DNA of 64,000 nt from Streptomyces minutiscleroticus (GTDB lineage Bacteria > Actinomycetota > Actinomycetes > Streptomycetales > Streptomycetaceae): assembly GCF_014650875.1 (NCBI RefSeq), contig NZ_BMVU01000005.1, forward strand, positions 124,001-188,000. The letters are read 5' to 3'. A model generated the notes under the pieces. It had not been told where the DNA came from and did not search any database. It worked only from the letters and a program-made list of their open reading frames with translations. Position 1 is the first letter of the stretch. The number at the start of each line of letters is the position of its first letter. Both the position numbers and the translations under genes were made by a program. This document shows, in pieces, positions 26,113 to 34,445 of this stretch.

Positions 26113-28050
26113 GTGAAAGACGGTTCCAGCCGCCGCCGTGCCCGCCGCATCGCCATAGGCGCGGCGGTGGTGCTCGCGCTGGCCGGGATGAACGGGCCGG
26201 CGCTGTACCGCTTCGGATCGCAGCAGTACCACGAGTACAAGATCAACCAGCCCGAGTACAAGGCCGCCAACGGCAAGTGGGACATCGTGGAGTTCCCGGA
26301 GGAGTACCGGCAGAACACCATCCACGCGGCCCTGCTGCACACCGGCAAGGTGCTGCTCATCGCGGGTTCGGGCAACAACCAGGACAACTTCGACGCCAAG
26401 AGGTTCGACACCCGGATCTGGGACCCGGTCAAGGGCACGATCAAGAAGGTGCCGACGCCCACCGACCTGTTCTGCACGGGCCACACGCAGCTCGCCGACG
26501 GCAAGCTGCTGATCGCGGGCGGCACCAAGCGCTACGAGAAGCTCAAGGGCGACGTCACCAAGGCCGGCGGCCTGATGATCGTGCACAACGAGAACCCGGA
26601 CAAGCCGATCACGCTGCCCGCGGGCACGCGGTTCACCGGCCGGGACAACGGCAAGACCTTCGTCTCCAAGGACCCGGTGCTCGTGCCGCGCGCGAAGAAG
26701 GTCTTCGACAAGGCCACCGGCGCCTTCCTGCGCAACGACCCGGGCCTCGGCCGTATCTACGTCGAGGCGCAGAAGAGCGGCGCGAAGTACGAGACGGGCA
26801 CCCAGGACAACTACCGGGTGCAGGGCCTGTCGGGCGGCGACGCGCGCAACACGTACGGCATCGCGCAGAAGCTCGCCCTGGACAAGAAGGACTTCCAGGG
26901 CATCCGCGACGCCTACGAGTTCGACCCGGTCGCCGAGAAGTACATCAAGGTCGACCCGATGAACGAGGCGCGCTGGTACCCGACGCTGACCACGCTGTCG
27001 GACGGGAAGGTCCTGAGCCTGTCGGGCCTGGACGAGATCGGCCAGCTGGTGCCGGGCAAGAACGAGGTCTTCGACCCGGAGACCAAGAAGTGGACGTACA
27101 CCGAGGGCGTCCGCCAGTTCCCGACGTACCCGGCGATCTCGCTGATGCAGAACGGCAAGCTCTTCTATTCGGGCTCCAACGCGGGCTACGGGCCGGACGA
27201 CGTGGGCCGCGACCCCGGCATCTGGGACCTGGACACCAACAAGTTCACCAAGGTGCCGGGCCTGAGCGACCCGAAGCTGCTGGAGACCTCGGGCACGGTG
27301 CTGCTGCCGCCCGCGCAGAAGGAGCGGTACATGGTGATCGGCGGCGGCGGGGTCGGCGAGTCCCGGCAGTCCAGCAACAAGACGCGGATCATCGACCTGC
27401 TGGAGGACGACCCGAAGTTCAGGGACGGGCCCGAGCTGGAGAAGGGCACCCGCTACCCGCAGTCCTCGATCCTGCCCGACGACACCGTGCTGATCTCCGG
27501 CGGCTCCGAGGACTACCGCGGGCGCGGCGACTCCGACATCCTCCAGGCGCGGCTGTACGACGCGAAGGACGACACCATGAAGCGGGTCGCCGACCCGCTG
27601 GTGGGGCGCAACTACCACTCGGGCTCGATCCTGCTGCCCGACGGCCGCGTGATGTTCTTCGGCTCCGACTCGCTCTACGCGGACAAGGCCAACACCAAGC
27701 CGGGCACGTTCGAGCAGCGCATCGAGATCTACACGCCGCCGTACCTGTACCGCGACTCGCGGCCCACGCTGTCCGGCGGCCCGAAGACGATCGCGCGCGG
27801 CGAGTCGGCGACCTTCACGTCGCAGCACGCGTCGGCCGTCAGGACGGCGCGGCTGATCCGGCCCAGCGCCTCCACCCACGTCACGGACGTCGACCAGCGC
27901 TCCATCGCGCTGGACGTGGAGAAGACGGCAAACGGGGTGACGGTCACCGTCCCGAAGAACCGCAACCTCGTCCAGTCGGGCTGGTACATGCTGTTCGTGA
28001 CGGACGACCAGGGCACGCCGAGCAAGGCGCAGTGGGTGCGGGTGCCCTGA
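26113..28050 (+). CDS. glxA: Mononuclear copper-radical oxidase GlxA
   Basis: A 645-residue AA5-like oxidase. An N-terminal signal-anchor (about 11-35) is followed by a seven-bladed kelch propeller and a C-terminal DUF1929 domain (about 545-645). Cys121 in DLFCTGH is at the position expected for the Cys-Tyr cofactor; candidate copper ligands are the Tyr-His of RNYHSGS and the His of STHVTDVDQR, paralleling galactose oxidase. GlxA is needed for CslA-dependent tip glycan and links copper supply to morphogenesis. The GTG start at 26113 is used because the ATG five bases earlier runs into a stop after two codons. Confidence 0.93.
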   Translation: MKDGSSRRRARRIAIGAAVVLALAGMNGPALYRFGSQQYHEYKINQPEYKAANGKWDIVEFPEEYRQNTIHAALLHTGKVLLIAGSGNNQDNFDAKRFDTRIWDPVKGTIKKVPTPTDLFCTGHTQLADGKLLIAGGTKRYEKLKGDVTKAGGLMIVHNENPDKPITLPAGTRFTGRDNGKTFVSKDPVLVPRAKKVFDKATGAFLRNDPGLGRIYVEAQKSGAKYETGTQDNYRVQGLSGGDARNTYGIAQKLALDKKDFQGIRDAYEFDPVAEKYIKVDPMNEARWYPTLTTLSDGKVLSLSGLDEIGQLVPGKNEVFDPETKKWTYTEGVRQFPTYPAISLMQNGKLFYSGSNAGYGPDDVGRDPGIWDLDTNKFTKVPGLSDPKLLETSGTVLLPPAQKERYMVIGGGGVGESRQSSNKTRIIDLLEDDPKFRDGPELEKGTRYPQSSILPDDTVLISGGSEDYRGRGDSDILQARLYDAKDDTMKRVADPLVGRNYHSGSILLPDGRVMFFGSDSLYADKANTKPGTFEQRIEIYTPPYLYRDSRPTLSGGPKTIARGESATFTSQHASAVRTARLIRPSASTHVTDVDQRSIALDVEKTANGVTVTVPKNRNLVQSGWYMLFVTDDQGTPSKAQWVRVP

Positions 28051-28068
28051 CGGGCCCGCTCCCGCGGC

Positions 28069-28116
28069 CGGACGGCCGGGGGCGCCCTCCTGGCGGAGGG
28101 CTCCCCCGGCCGTCCG
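28069..28116. terminator. Bidirectional terminator between glxA and the GH6 gene
   Basis: A nested hairpin: a perfect outer 14-bp stem (28069-28082 with 28103-28116) and an inner 7-bp stem GCCCTCC/GGAGGGC with loop TGGC. It lies between two convergent stop codons and fits both directions. Confidence 0.9.
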
Positions 28117-28138
28117 CCTCCGCGGGCCGTGCCGGTGG

Positions 28139-29152
28139 TCAGCCGCTGGCCCGCGCCAGCGACAGCGCGTACTCCGGCCACCACTGCCCGGCCTTCGGAC
28201 CGCCCTTGCACTCGCCGTCCGACTCACCCGGGCGCTTGATCCACAGATAGGCGTCGACCAGCCGGTCGTCCGTCTTCGTGGTGGGCGTCTCGCCGAGCGC
28301 GCGGCCCGGCGGGTTGCACCAGCGCTCGCTCTCGTCGCCCTCGGTGTAGGGGCCGTTGCCGTTGCGGCTGGTGTCGATCACGAACGGCTTGTTCCCGACC
28401 TTCGCCGACAGCTCCTTGCCGTACCGGATGCTGTCCTCGGTCGTGTAGAAGTTGGAGACGTTGACCGCGAAGCCGTCGGCCTGCTCGATCCCCGCCCGGG
28501 TCAGCGGCTCGAAGATCTGGTCGGGCCTGCCCCACCCGGCGTTGCCCGCGTCCAGGTACACCTTCGTGTTCTCCAGCGCCCCGAGCCGCTGGACCGCCCC
28601 CTTGAGCAGGTCGTAGCGCTCCTCGTGGAACTCGTCGGGCGTGCAGCCGTCGACGAGGTGCAGGACCGCGTCCGGCTCCAGGACCACCGTGGCCCGGCGG
28701 TCGCCGATGCCCTCGGCCACCCCGTCGATCCAGGCGCGGTAGGCGTCGCCGTCCGCGGCGCCGCCGCCCGAGTACTGGCCGCAGTCGCGGTGCGGGATGT
28801 TGTAGAGCACGAGAACCGCGTCGCGGTCGGCCTTCTCGGCGGCCTCGGTGAAGCCTCTCGCCTCCTGCTCGGGGTCCTCGGGGCCGATCCACTCGCCGGT
28901 CGGCTGCTGGGCGATCTTGCGGATCTGCTCGGCCTCGTCCTTCTTCCCGTCCCTCTCGTAGGCGGCGACCTGCTCGGCCGCGGTGCCCTCCGGGTTGACC
29001 CAGAACGGGTCCGTACCGCGCGGCTGCTGGGTGACGGCCGCTCCGGCGCCGTCCCCGCCGTCGCCGTCGGACGAGGAGCACCCCGCGAGGAGCAGCACCG
29101 CCCCGGCCACCGCGGCGGACGCCCTCGCGCCGACCCCCCTGCTCCCGTACAT
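28139..29152 (-). CDS. cslZ: GH6 family endoglucanase-like lipoprotein (CslZ)
   Basis: A 337-residue secreted glycosidase. A signal peptide ends in lipobox LLAGCS (Cys about 25), then a Gly/Asp linker and a GH6 domain (about 45-335). GH6 hallmarks are YNIPHRDCGQ (about 144-153, with the catalytic-type Asp), VVLEPDAV (about 182) and GFAVNVSNF (about 245). It hydrolyses beta-1,4-glucan-type chains and is convergent with cslA-glxA, consistent with trimming the tip polymer. The ATG at 29152 follows GGGGGAG. Longer frames upstream lack coding character. Confidence 0.88.
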   Translation of the reverse strand: MYGSRGVGARASAAVAGAVLLLAGCSSSDGDGGDGAGAAVTQQPRGTDPFWVNPEGTAAEQVAAYERDGKKDEAEQIRKIAQQPTGEWIGPEDPEQEARGFTEAAEKADRDAVLVLYNIPHRDCGQYSGGGAADGDAYRAWIDGVAEGIGDRRATVVLEPDAVLHLVDGCTPDEFHEERYDLLKGAVQRLGALENTKVYLDAGNAGWGRPDQIFEPLTRAGIEQADGFAVNVSNFYTTEDSIRYGKELSAKVGNKPFVIDTSRNGNGPYTEGDESERWCNPPGRALGETPTTKTDDRLVDAYLWIKRPGESDGECKGGPKAGQWWPEYALSLARASG

Positions 29153-29743
29153 CCAACTCCCCCTTGGGTGCACTCTTCGAAGCCCCAATCCTGACACAGC
29201 CGCCGCCGCGCCCACGAGGTCGTTCGCTTCCCGCCGGTCACCTGCCGCGGCACCCCGCGCCGCGTCGTCCGCCCGCCTCCGCACGGCTTCCGGGCGCCGC
29301 CGCGCGCCGGGCCGCCCGACCGCCGCACGCGCCGCCGCACACCGCCTCCGGCGGGCGTCCGGCGTACGCCCCGGCGCGCCGGAACCGCTCCGACCGTCCC
29401 ACACCACCTGCGGGGATGACGCTGCGCCATCGCGCGGGGACTTGGCGTCATTCGCCCCCTAGGCCGGAGCGCGCATCCGTTCTAAAGTCGTCTCTGACGC
29501 CCCGGTCCCCGGCTGTCGAGGCTTTCCAGCATTCCGGAAGGGCCCAGAACCTCCCGCGCCGGTCGCCGGGTTACTCCCGCAGCCCGAGCGCGCGCGGTCG
29601 AGGACCAGCCCGGTCGGCGACTCCGGGGGGAGCGGGTCGTCGACCGGGCCTGGTACGAGCCGGGACCCCGTCCGACGGCAGGACGCGGCACCGCGACCGC
29701 GTACGCGTCACGCCGGGCCGCGCACGCAGCCGCACCGTACGCG
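29153..29743. other. 591-bp intergenic region, no gene seen
   Basis: It contains the promoter of the GH6 gene at its left end (AT-richer GATTGGGGCTTCGAAGAGTG on the minus strand) and otherwise GC-rich sequence. Two nearby CGTACGCGTCACGCC(G/C) copies (about 29700-29750) form a short direct repeat next to the sortase stop. Open frames here do not resemble proteins. Confidence 0.55.
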
Positions 29744-30409
29744 TCACGCCCCGACCCCCGAGAGATACGCGGAGACCACGACGTTCGCCGTGTAGCGGTG
29801 CTCGGCGCGGTCGAAGGCGCCACCGCAGGTGATCAGCCGCAGTTCGGCGCGGCCGGCCAGCCGGGGGCCGTACGCCTTCTGCGCGTCGAACCGGTCGCGG
29901 GCGAAGACCCGTACGTCGTCCACGGTGAACTCGGCGGTCCGCCCGTCCTCGCGCAGGACCCGGATCCTCTGCCCCGGCCGCATCCCGCCGAGCCGGCTGA
30001 AGACCGCGGGCCCGGTCTCGGTGTCGACGTGCGCCACGAGCAGCGCGGTCCCGGCCGCGCCCGGCGTCACCCCGCGGTCGTACCAGGCGACGGTGTCCGG
30101 GGTGTCGTACGACGGCGGCTCGATCGCCCCGTCCCGGTCCAGGCCCCGGCCCACCACGGGGGCCCGTACGCGCAGCGCGGGGATCTCCACGCGGCGCGGC
30201 GGCGCGGCGGCCAGCGGGCGCACCGCGTTCGGCCGGGCGACGCCGAGCGGCCGGCCGACCGCCGCCACGTCTCCCGTGGTCGGCGCGGACAGGCCCGTGC
30301 GCAGGCCCGGAATGTCCCGGCCCCACAGCCACAGCCCGAGCAGCAGCACCACCCAGGCGACCCCGGCGAGCAGCCGTCCCGCGCCGACGGAGAACCTCCG
30401 GCCGGACAC
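29744..30409 (-). CDS. Class F sortase
   Basis: A 221-residue membrane-anchored transpeptidase. An N-terminal transmembrane segment (about 12-30) precedes a Pro-rich linker and a sortase beta-barrel. Catalytic residues are His127 (LLVAHVDT), Cys195 (LITCGG) and Arg205 (AEHRY). The TCGG pattern is typical of actinobacterial class F. It would cleave a C-terminal sorting signal and attach the protein to the wall. The GTG start at 30409 is one base after the stop of the upstream gene, so the two are co-transcribed. Confidence 0.88.
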   Translation of the reverse strand: MSGRRFSVGAGRLLAGVAWVVLLLGLWLWGRDIPGLRTGLSAPTTGDVAAVGRPLGVARPNAVRPLAAAPPRRVEIPALRVRAPVVGRGLDRDGAIEPPSYDTPDTVAWYDRGVTPGAAGTALLVAHVDTETGPAVFSRLGGMRPGQRIRVLREDGRTAEFTVDDVRVFARDRFDAQKAYGPRLAGRAELRLITCGGAFDRAEHRYTANVVVSAYLSGVGA

Positions 30410-30410
30410 G

Positions 30411-30983
30411 TCAGTCGACGCCGCCGCGCCCCCGGCGGGCGCTGCGCACCGCCACGGCGACCGCCGCGACGCCCGCGAGGACGAGACCGACCACCGCATG
30501 CGGGGTTCCGGGCCCGGTGGCACGCGCCTCGGAGACCGACAGCCGCGCGGTCCCGCCGCCGCCGGCCCGCACGGGGGCCACGGGCGAGGCGGGCGCGGCC
30601 GGCTCCCGCTCCGGCCCCCGGCGGTCCTGCGAACGGTCCGCCGGCCGCTCCTCCCGCACGACGTCGAAGCGGCTGTCGGTGACGGCGCCGCCGCAGTGGA
30701 CCCGTACGGGATAGGTGCCGGGCCGGAGCGGGGAACGGACCCGGGCCGCACCGGCGAGGACGCCGTCCTCGCCGGTCAGCCGGGTGTCCGCGACGAACGC
30801 CGCCGACTCGGCGGTGGCCGCGCGCGCGGCGCAGCCGCGCACCCGCAGGCCCAGTTCGTCGCCGGGCGCCGGGGACGACGAGGACACCTGGACGTCCGCC
30901 TCGTCCGCGTGCGCCGCGGCCACGGGCGTCAGCGCGGTGGCGCACACCGCCCCGGCGCAGAGAGTGAGTCGCAGAGAACCCAT
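30411..30983 (-). CDS. Secreted/anchored Ig-like protein upstream of sortase
   Basis: A 190-residue protein. The signal peptide (about 1-26) is followed by a single beta-sandwich-like domain (about 27-110) with two cysteines (near 49 and 96), a Pro/Ala/Arg linker and a C-terminal hydrophobic segment with an Arg-rich tail. The C-terminus looks like a sorting or membrane-anchor tail but has no canonical LPxTG or LAxTG motif. Gene pairing suggests it is a substrate or partner of the class F sortase. The ATG at 30983 follows GGAGGT. Confidence 0.75.
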   Translation of the reverse strand: MGSLRLTLCAGAVCATALTPVAAAHADEADVQVSSSSPAPGDELGLRVRGCAARAATAESAAFVADTRLTGEDGVLAGAARVRSPLRPGTYPVRVHCGGAVTDSRFDVVREERPADRSQDRRGPEREPAAPASPVAPVRAGGGGTARLSVSEARATGPGTPHAVVGLVLAGVAAVAVAVRSARRGRGGVD

Positions 30984-31129
30984 CGTGAAAAACCTCCAGA
31001 CCTTTCGGAGGCTCCTCCCGCGGCCCCGGCGCCGCACCCGCTGAGGGGCGCGGCTGCGCCGAACGGGTTCTCATCGGCGGACCGGACCCGGCCGGGGGCC
31101 GGATCCGGCCGACGAGGTCCGCGCCGGGT

Positions 31130-31909
31130 TCAGATCCGGTCGACGAGGTCCGCGATGGAGTCCACGACCTCCGAGGGCCGGAACGGGTGCCGCTCGATCT
31201 CCGCGGGCGTGGTCAGCCCGGTCAGCACCAGGAAGGTCTGCATCCCGGCCTCCAGGCCGGCCAGCACGTCGGTGTCCATGCGGTCGCCGATCATGGCGCT
31301 GGTCTCGGAGTGCGCCCCGATGGCGTTCAGGCCGGTGCGCATCATCAGCGGGTTGGGCTTGCCCGCGAAGTACGGGTTCTTGCCGGTCGCCTTGGTGATC
31401 AGCGCGGCGACGGCGCCGGTGGCGGGCAGCGGGCCCTCGGTGGACGGGCCGGTCTCGTCGGGGTTGGTGCAGATGAAGCGGGCCCCGCCGTTGATCAGCC
31501 GGACCGCCTTGGTCATCGCCTCGAAGGAGTACGTACGGGTCTCGCCCAGCACCACGTAGTCGGGGTCGTGGTCGGTGAGCACGTACCCGATGTCGTGCAG
31601 CGCGGTGGTCAGGCCCGCCTCGCCGATGACGTACGCCGTGCCGCCGGGCCGCTGGTCGTCGAGGAACTCCGCGGTGGCCAGGGCGGAGGTCCAGATGTTC
31701 TCGACGGGCACGTCCAGGCCCATGCGCTTCAGCCGGGCGTGCAGGTCGCGGGCGGTGTAGATGGAGTTGTTGGTGAGGACCAGGAAGGGCTTGCCGGAGT
31801 CCCTGAGCTTCCTGACGAACGCGTCGGCGCCGGGGATCGGCACCCCCTCGTGGATCAGCACGCCGTCCATGTCGGTGAGCCACGATTCGATGGGCTTGCG
31901 CTCTGCCAT
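31130..31909 (-). CDS. HAD-IIA family sugar-phosphatase-like hydrolase
   Basis: A 259-residue NagD-like phosphatase. Motif I is DMDGVL (about 13-18), motif II includes LVLTNNS (about 43), GKPNP with its Lys is near 184, and the acidic motif is GDRMDTD (about 209). It dephosphorylates small phosphate esters (nucleotide monophosphates or sugar phosphates); the exact substrate is unknown. The ATG at 31909 gives the family-typical N-terminus. It stands alone between the sortase pair and the LARTG protein. Confidence 0.88.
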   Translation of the reverse strand: MAERKPIESWLTDMDGVLIHEGVPIPGADAFVRKLRDSGKPFLVLTNNSIYTARDLHARLKRMGLDVPVENIWTSALATAEFLDDQRPGGTAYVIGEAGLTTALHDIGYVLTDHDPDYVVLGETRTYSFEAMTKAVRLINGGARFICTNPDETGPSTEGPLPATGAVAALITKATGKNPYFAGKPNPLMMRTGLNAIGAHSETSAMIGDRMDTDVLAGLEAGMQTFLVLTGLTTPAEIERHPFRPSEVVDSIADLVDRI

Positions 31910-32073
31910 GTGTGCCGTCTCCTGCCGTACGCGGTGCCGCCTGTGCCGTGCGGTGTGCCGGCGCACTCAGCCTAACCACCCGTCCGATCTTGGAGAATGC
32001 CTGGCCGGGAACCGTGTGCGGCCCGTGGGTGTACGCGGCGGACGTGCCGGTGGCCCGCCGCGGCGGCGGGTGG

Positions 32074-33060
32074 TCAGCGCCGGGCGCGCCGCACCAGGAG
32101 GGTGCCGGCGGCGAGGAGGGCGAGCGCGGCCGTCGCGGTGCCGAGCAGTGCGCGCGGGGCGGGGCCGCCCGTCCGCGCCAGGCCGTCCGCGGACGGCGGG
32201 ACGTCGCCGGGGCGGCCGGGGGCGTCGCCCGGCTCCCGGTCGGGCACCTCGTCGACGACGCGGAAGCGGTGGTCGCCGGACTCGCCGACCCAGTCGCCGT
32301 CGTCCTCGCGGCGCTGCACGACGGCGGCGCTCGCCACGACCTCGCCGGGCACGGTGCCGGAGGCCACGGCCATGCGCACGGGCACGGTGACGGTCTCGCC
32401 GGGCGCCACGGTGAAGCCGGGGAAGCCGTCGTCGAAGACGCCGACGTTCTCGTCCCGGTCGGTCCGCTCGAAGAACACGGGGTGCGTGCGGCCGTCCGCG
32501 GTGAACTCCACCCGGAGCTGCTCCGGGCGCAGCGTGCGCGCCTCGTCCACGAGGACGAGGACGGGGTGGATGTTCCCGCAGGCGGTACGGGTGGTGTTGG
32601 TGAGGTCGAGCGACCAGGCGACGGGCTCGCCGCCCGCCTCGTACGCGTCCGGCCCGCCGCGCAGACGCGCGCGGAGGGGGAAGTCGCGGCTGCCCGGATC
32701 GACGGCATCACCGACGTCGCCGCAGGTGGGGACGTATTCGGCGGCGAGGAGGGGAGACGCTTGCGCGGTTCGCGCAGTGGGGGCCGGGGGGTCGGCGGCC
32801 GGCGGGACGGGTGCTGTGGGCGCGGCTCGTGCGGCGGTCGCCCGGCCGGGGGCCGCGGGCGCGGCTCGTACGGCGGTCGCCAGGGGGATCGGCTTCGCCG
32901 GGGCGGCCGGTTGCGTCCGGGCCGCCGGTCGCGTCGGTGCGGCTGTCGTCCGGGCGGTCCCGGGCGCGGCGGCCGGGGCCGGCACGGGCGCGAGGACGAG
33001 GGCGGTCGCGGCCAGGGTCACGGCCGCGGCGGCGGGGTTCCCCGGCTTGGGCAGTCGCAT
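32074..33060 (-). CDS. LARTG-anchored cell-surface protein
   Basis: A 328-residue surface protein: signal peptide (about 1-35), a 70-residue Ala/Pro/Thr-rich stalk, one or two beta-sandwich domains (about 110-265) with a Cys pair (near 113 and 160), and a C-terminal sorting signal LARTG (294-298) followed by a hydrophobic segment and RRARR. LAxTG is the signal of Streptomyces class E sortases, so the nearby class F enzyme need not be its sortase. The function of the ectodomain is unknown. Confidence 0.82.
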   Translation of the reverse strand: MRLPKPGNPAAAAVTLAATALVLAPVPAPAAAPGTARTTAAPTRPAARTQPAAPAKPIPLATAVRAAPAAPGRATAARAAPTAPVPPAADPPAPTARTAQASPLLAAEYVPTCGDVGDAVDPGSRDFPLRARLRGGPDAYEAGGEPVAWSLDLTNTTRTACGNIHPVLVLVDEARTLRPEQLRVEFTADGRTHPVFFERTDRDENVGVFDDGFPGFTVAPGETVTVPVRMAVASGTVPGEVVASAAVVQRREDDGDWVGESGDHRFRVVDEVPDREPGDAPGRPGDVPPSADGLARTGGPAPRALLGTATAALALLAAGTLLVRRARR

Positions 33061-33274
33061 GGAGCAGAGACCTTGACCGTTCCGCCCGCCGACACCCCGG
33101 TCCCGCCGCCGTGCGACTCGATCGGCGGCGCAGCAGCCCTCGTTCGGCGCAGTGCGGGCCGTGTCCGGGGTCTCGGGAAAGACGACGGCGCCGGACCTCA
33201 GGGGACGACGGCGCCGGACCTAGGGGACGGCTCGGGCCCGGACGGGCGGGCCGCCCGCTCCCGGCCCGCCTCCG

Positions 33275-34384
33275 TCAGCCCTCCGCGCGTCCGAAGAGCG
33301 GCGCGAGCAGCAGTTGGGCCGCACCCTCCGCGACCAGGTGGGGCCCGCCCGGGGCGAGCCGGACCGGCACCGGGCTGCATACGCCCTCGCGGCGGGCCCG
33401 GGCGTCGAGCACGGTGCCGACGCCGCGGACGAAGCGGTCCGGGTCCGAGGCGACGGTGCGCCCGCCCAGCAGGACGAGGTCGATGTCGAGGAGCGCCACG
33501 AGGTTCGCGGCGCCCGTGCCCAGCACCCGGGCCGCCTCGTCGACGGCGCCCCGGGCGACGGCGCCCAGGCACAGCGCCTCGACGCAGCCCCTGCCGCCGC
33601 AGCCGCACGGCGGCCCGTCGAGCTGGACCACCTGGTGCCCGAACTCGCCCGCGCCGGTGCGGGCGCCCCGGTGCACGGCCCCGTTCAGGACGAGCCCGGC
33701 CCCCAGCCCCGTACCGAGGTGGAGGTAGGCGAAGGAGCCGCCCTCGCTGCCGACGGCCAGTCCGAGGGCGGCCGCGTTGGTGTCCTTGTCCAGCACCACC
33801 GGCAGGTCGAGGCGCCGGGCCAGCGCGTCGCGCAGCGGGAAGCCGTCCCACTCCGGGAACCCGGTCACCCGCTGCAGGACGCCGTGCACGTGGTCGAGGG
33901 GGCCGGGCATGGCCACCCCGACGCCCAGGACGGAGGACCGGGCGGCCCCCTCCCCCAGCACACCGGCCAGCGCCCCGACCTCCCGCGCCGCCGTCCCGAC
34001 CACCGCCGCCGCGCCCGCGCCCAGGTCCAGCGCCGCCCGCCGCTCCGCCACCGCCGCGCCGGTGAGGTCGAGCAGGACGAGGCGCATCTCGTCGCGGTCC
34101 AGGTGGACGCCGACCGCGTGCCCGGCCCCCGGCACCAGCCGCAGCGCCGTCCGCGGCTTGCCTCCCGTGGACGCCTGCCGGCCCGCCTCCGTCACCAGCC
34201 CGTCGGAGCGCAGCCGGGCCGTGATCTTGCTGACGGCCTGCGGGGTCAGCCCGGTGCGCTCGGCCAGTTCGAGCCGCGTGATGCCGGGCGGCCCGGCGAG
34301 GCGGAGCAGTTCGAGCACGAGGGCGGCGTTGTGGCTGCGCAGGGCGAGCAGATTCACCCCGGCGCCCGCGTTGGTCCTGTTCAC
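33275..34384 (-). CDS. ROK-family transcriptional regulator
   Basis: A 369-residue repressor. The N-terminal MarR-like winged helix (about 8-65; GLTPQAVSKITARL) precedes an ROK sugar-kinase-like domain. The ROK zinc motif is visible as CGCGGRGCVEALC (about 267), and VGVAMPGPLD and DTNAAALG mark the sugar pocket. Ligands are typically sugars. I prefer the GTG at 34384, directly six bases after a GACAAT -10 box, so the mRNA is probably leaderless. The GTG at 34399 would overlap that box. Confidence 0.82.
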   Translation of the reverse strand: MNRTNAGAGVNLLALRSHNAALVLELLRLAGPPGITRLELAERTGLTPQAVSKITARLRSDGLVTEAGRQASTGGKPRTALRLVPGAGHAVGVHLDRDEMRLVLLDLTGAAVAERRAALDLGAGAAAVVGTAAREVGALAGVLGEGAARSSVLGVGVAMPGPLDHVHGVLQRVTGFPEWDGFPLRDALARRLDLPVVLDKDTNAAALGLAVGSEGGSFAYLHLGTGLGAGLVLNGAVHRGARTGAGEFGHQVVQLDGPPCGCGGRGCVEALCLGAVARGAVDEAARVLGTGAANLVALLDIDLVLLGGRTVASDPDRFVRGVGTVLDARARREGVCSPVPVRLAPGGPHLVAEGAAQLLLAPLFGRAEG

Positions 34385-34445
34385 AGAGGCATTGTCCACT
34401 GCGCTTGCACTTTGGCAACAGCGTTGCTTAAGTGGGCGTATGACT
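34378..34445. promoter_or_regulatory. Overlapping divergent leaderless promoters with operator-like palindrome
   Basis: Minus strand: -35 TTGCCA (34413-34418), 16 bp, -10 GACAAT (34391-34396), then six bases to GTG 34384. Plus strand: -35 TTGCAC (34405-34410), 17 bp, -10 TTAAGT (34428-34433), then six bases to ATG 34440. The palindrome GCAAC-AGC-GTTGC (34415-34427) sits between, overlapping the minus-strand -35 and the plus-strand spacer, as expected for a ROK operator that controls both genes. Confidence 0.6.

Noticed and set aside
23497..28227. A very long open minus-strand frame opposite cslA-glxA
   Set aside because: It mirrors the GC3 pattern of the plus-strand genes, is rich in Arg/Gly/Val/Leu without domain motifs, and spans several genes. 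It is an antisense shadow.
29164..29832. Open plus-strand frame downstream of the GH6 start
   Set aside because: Arg/Pro/Ala composition and lack of a ribosome-binding site indicate chance openness in GC-rich sequence.
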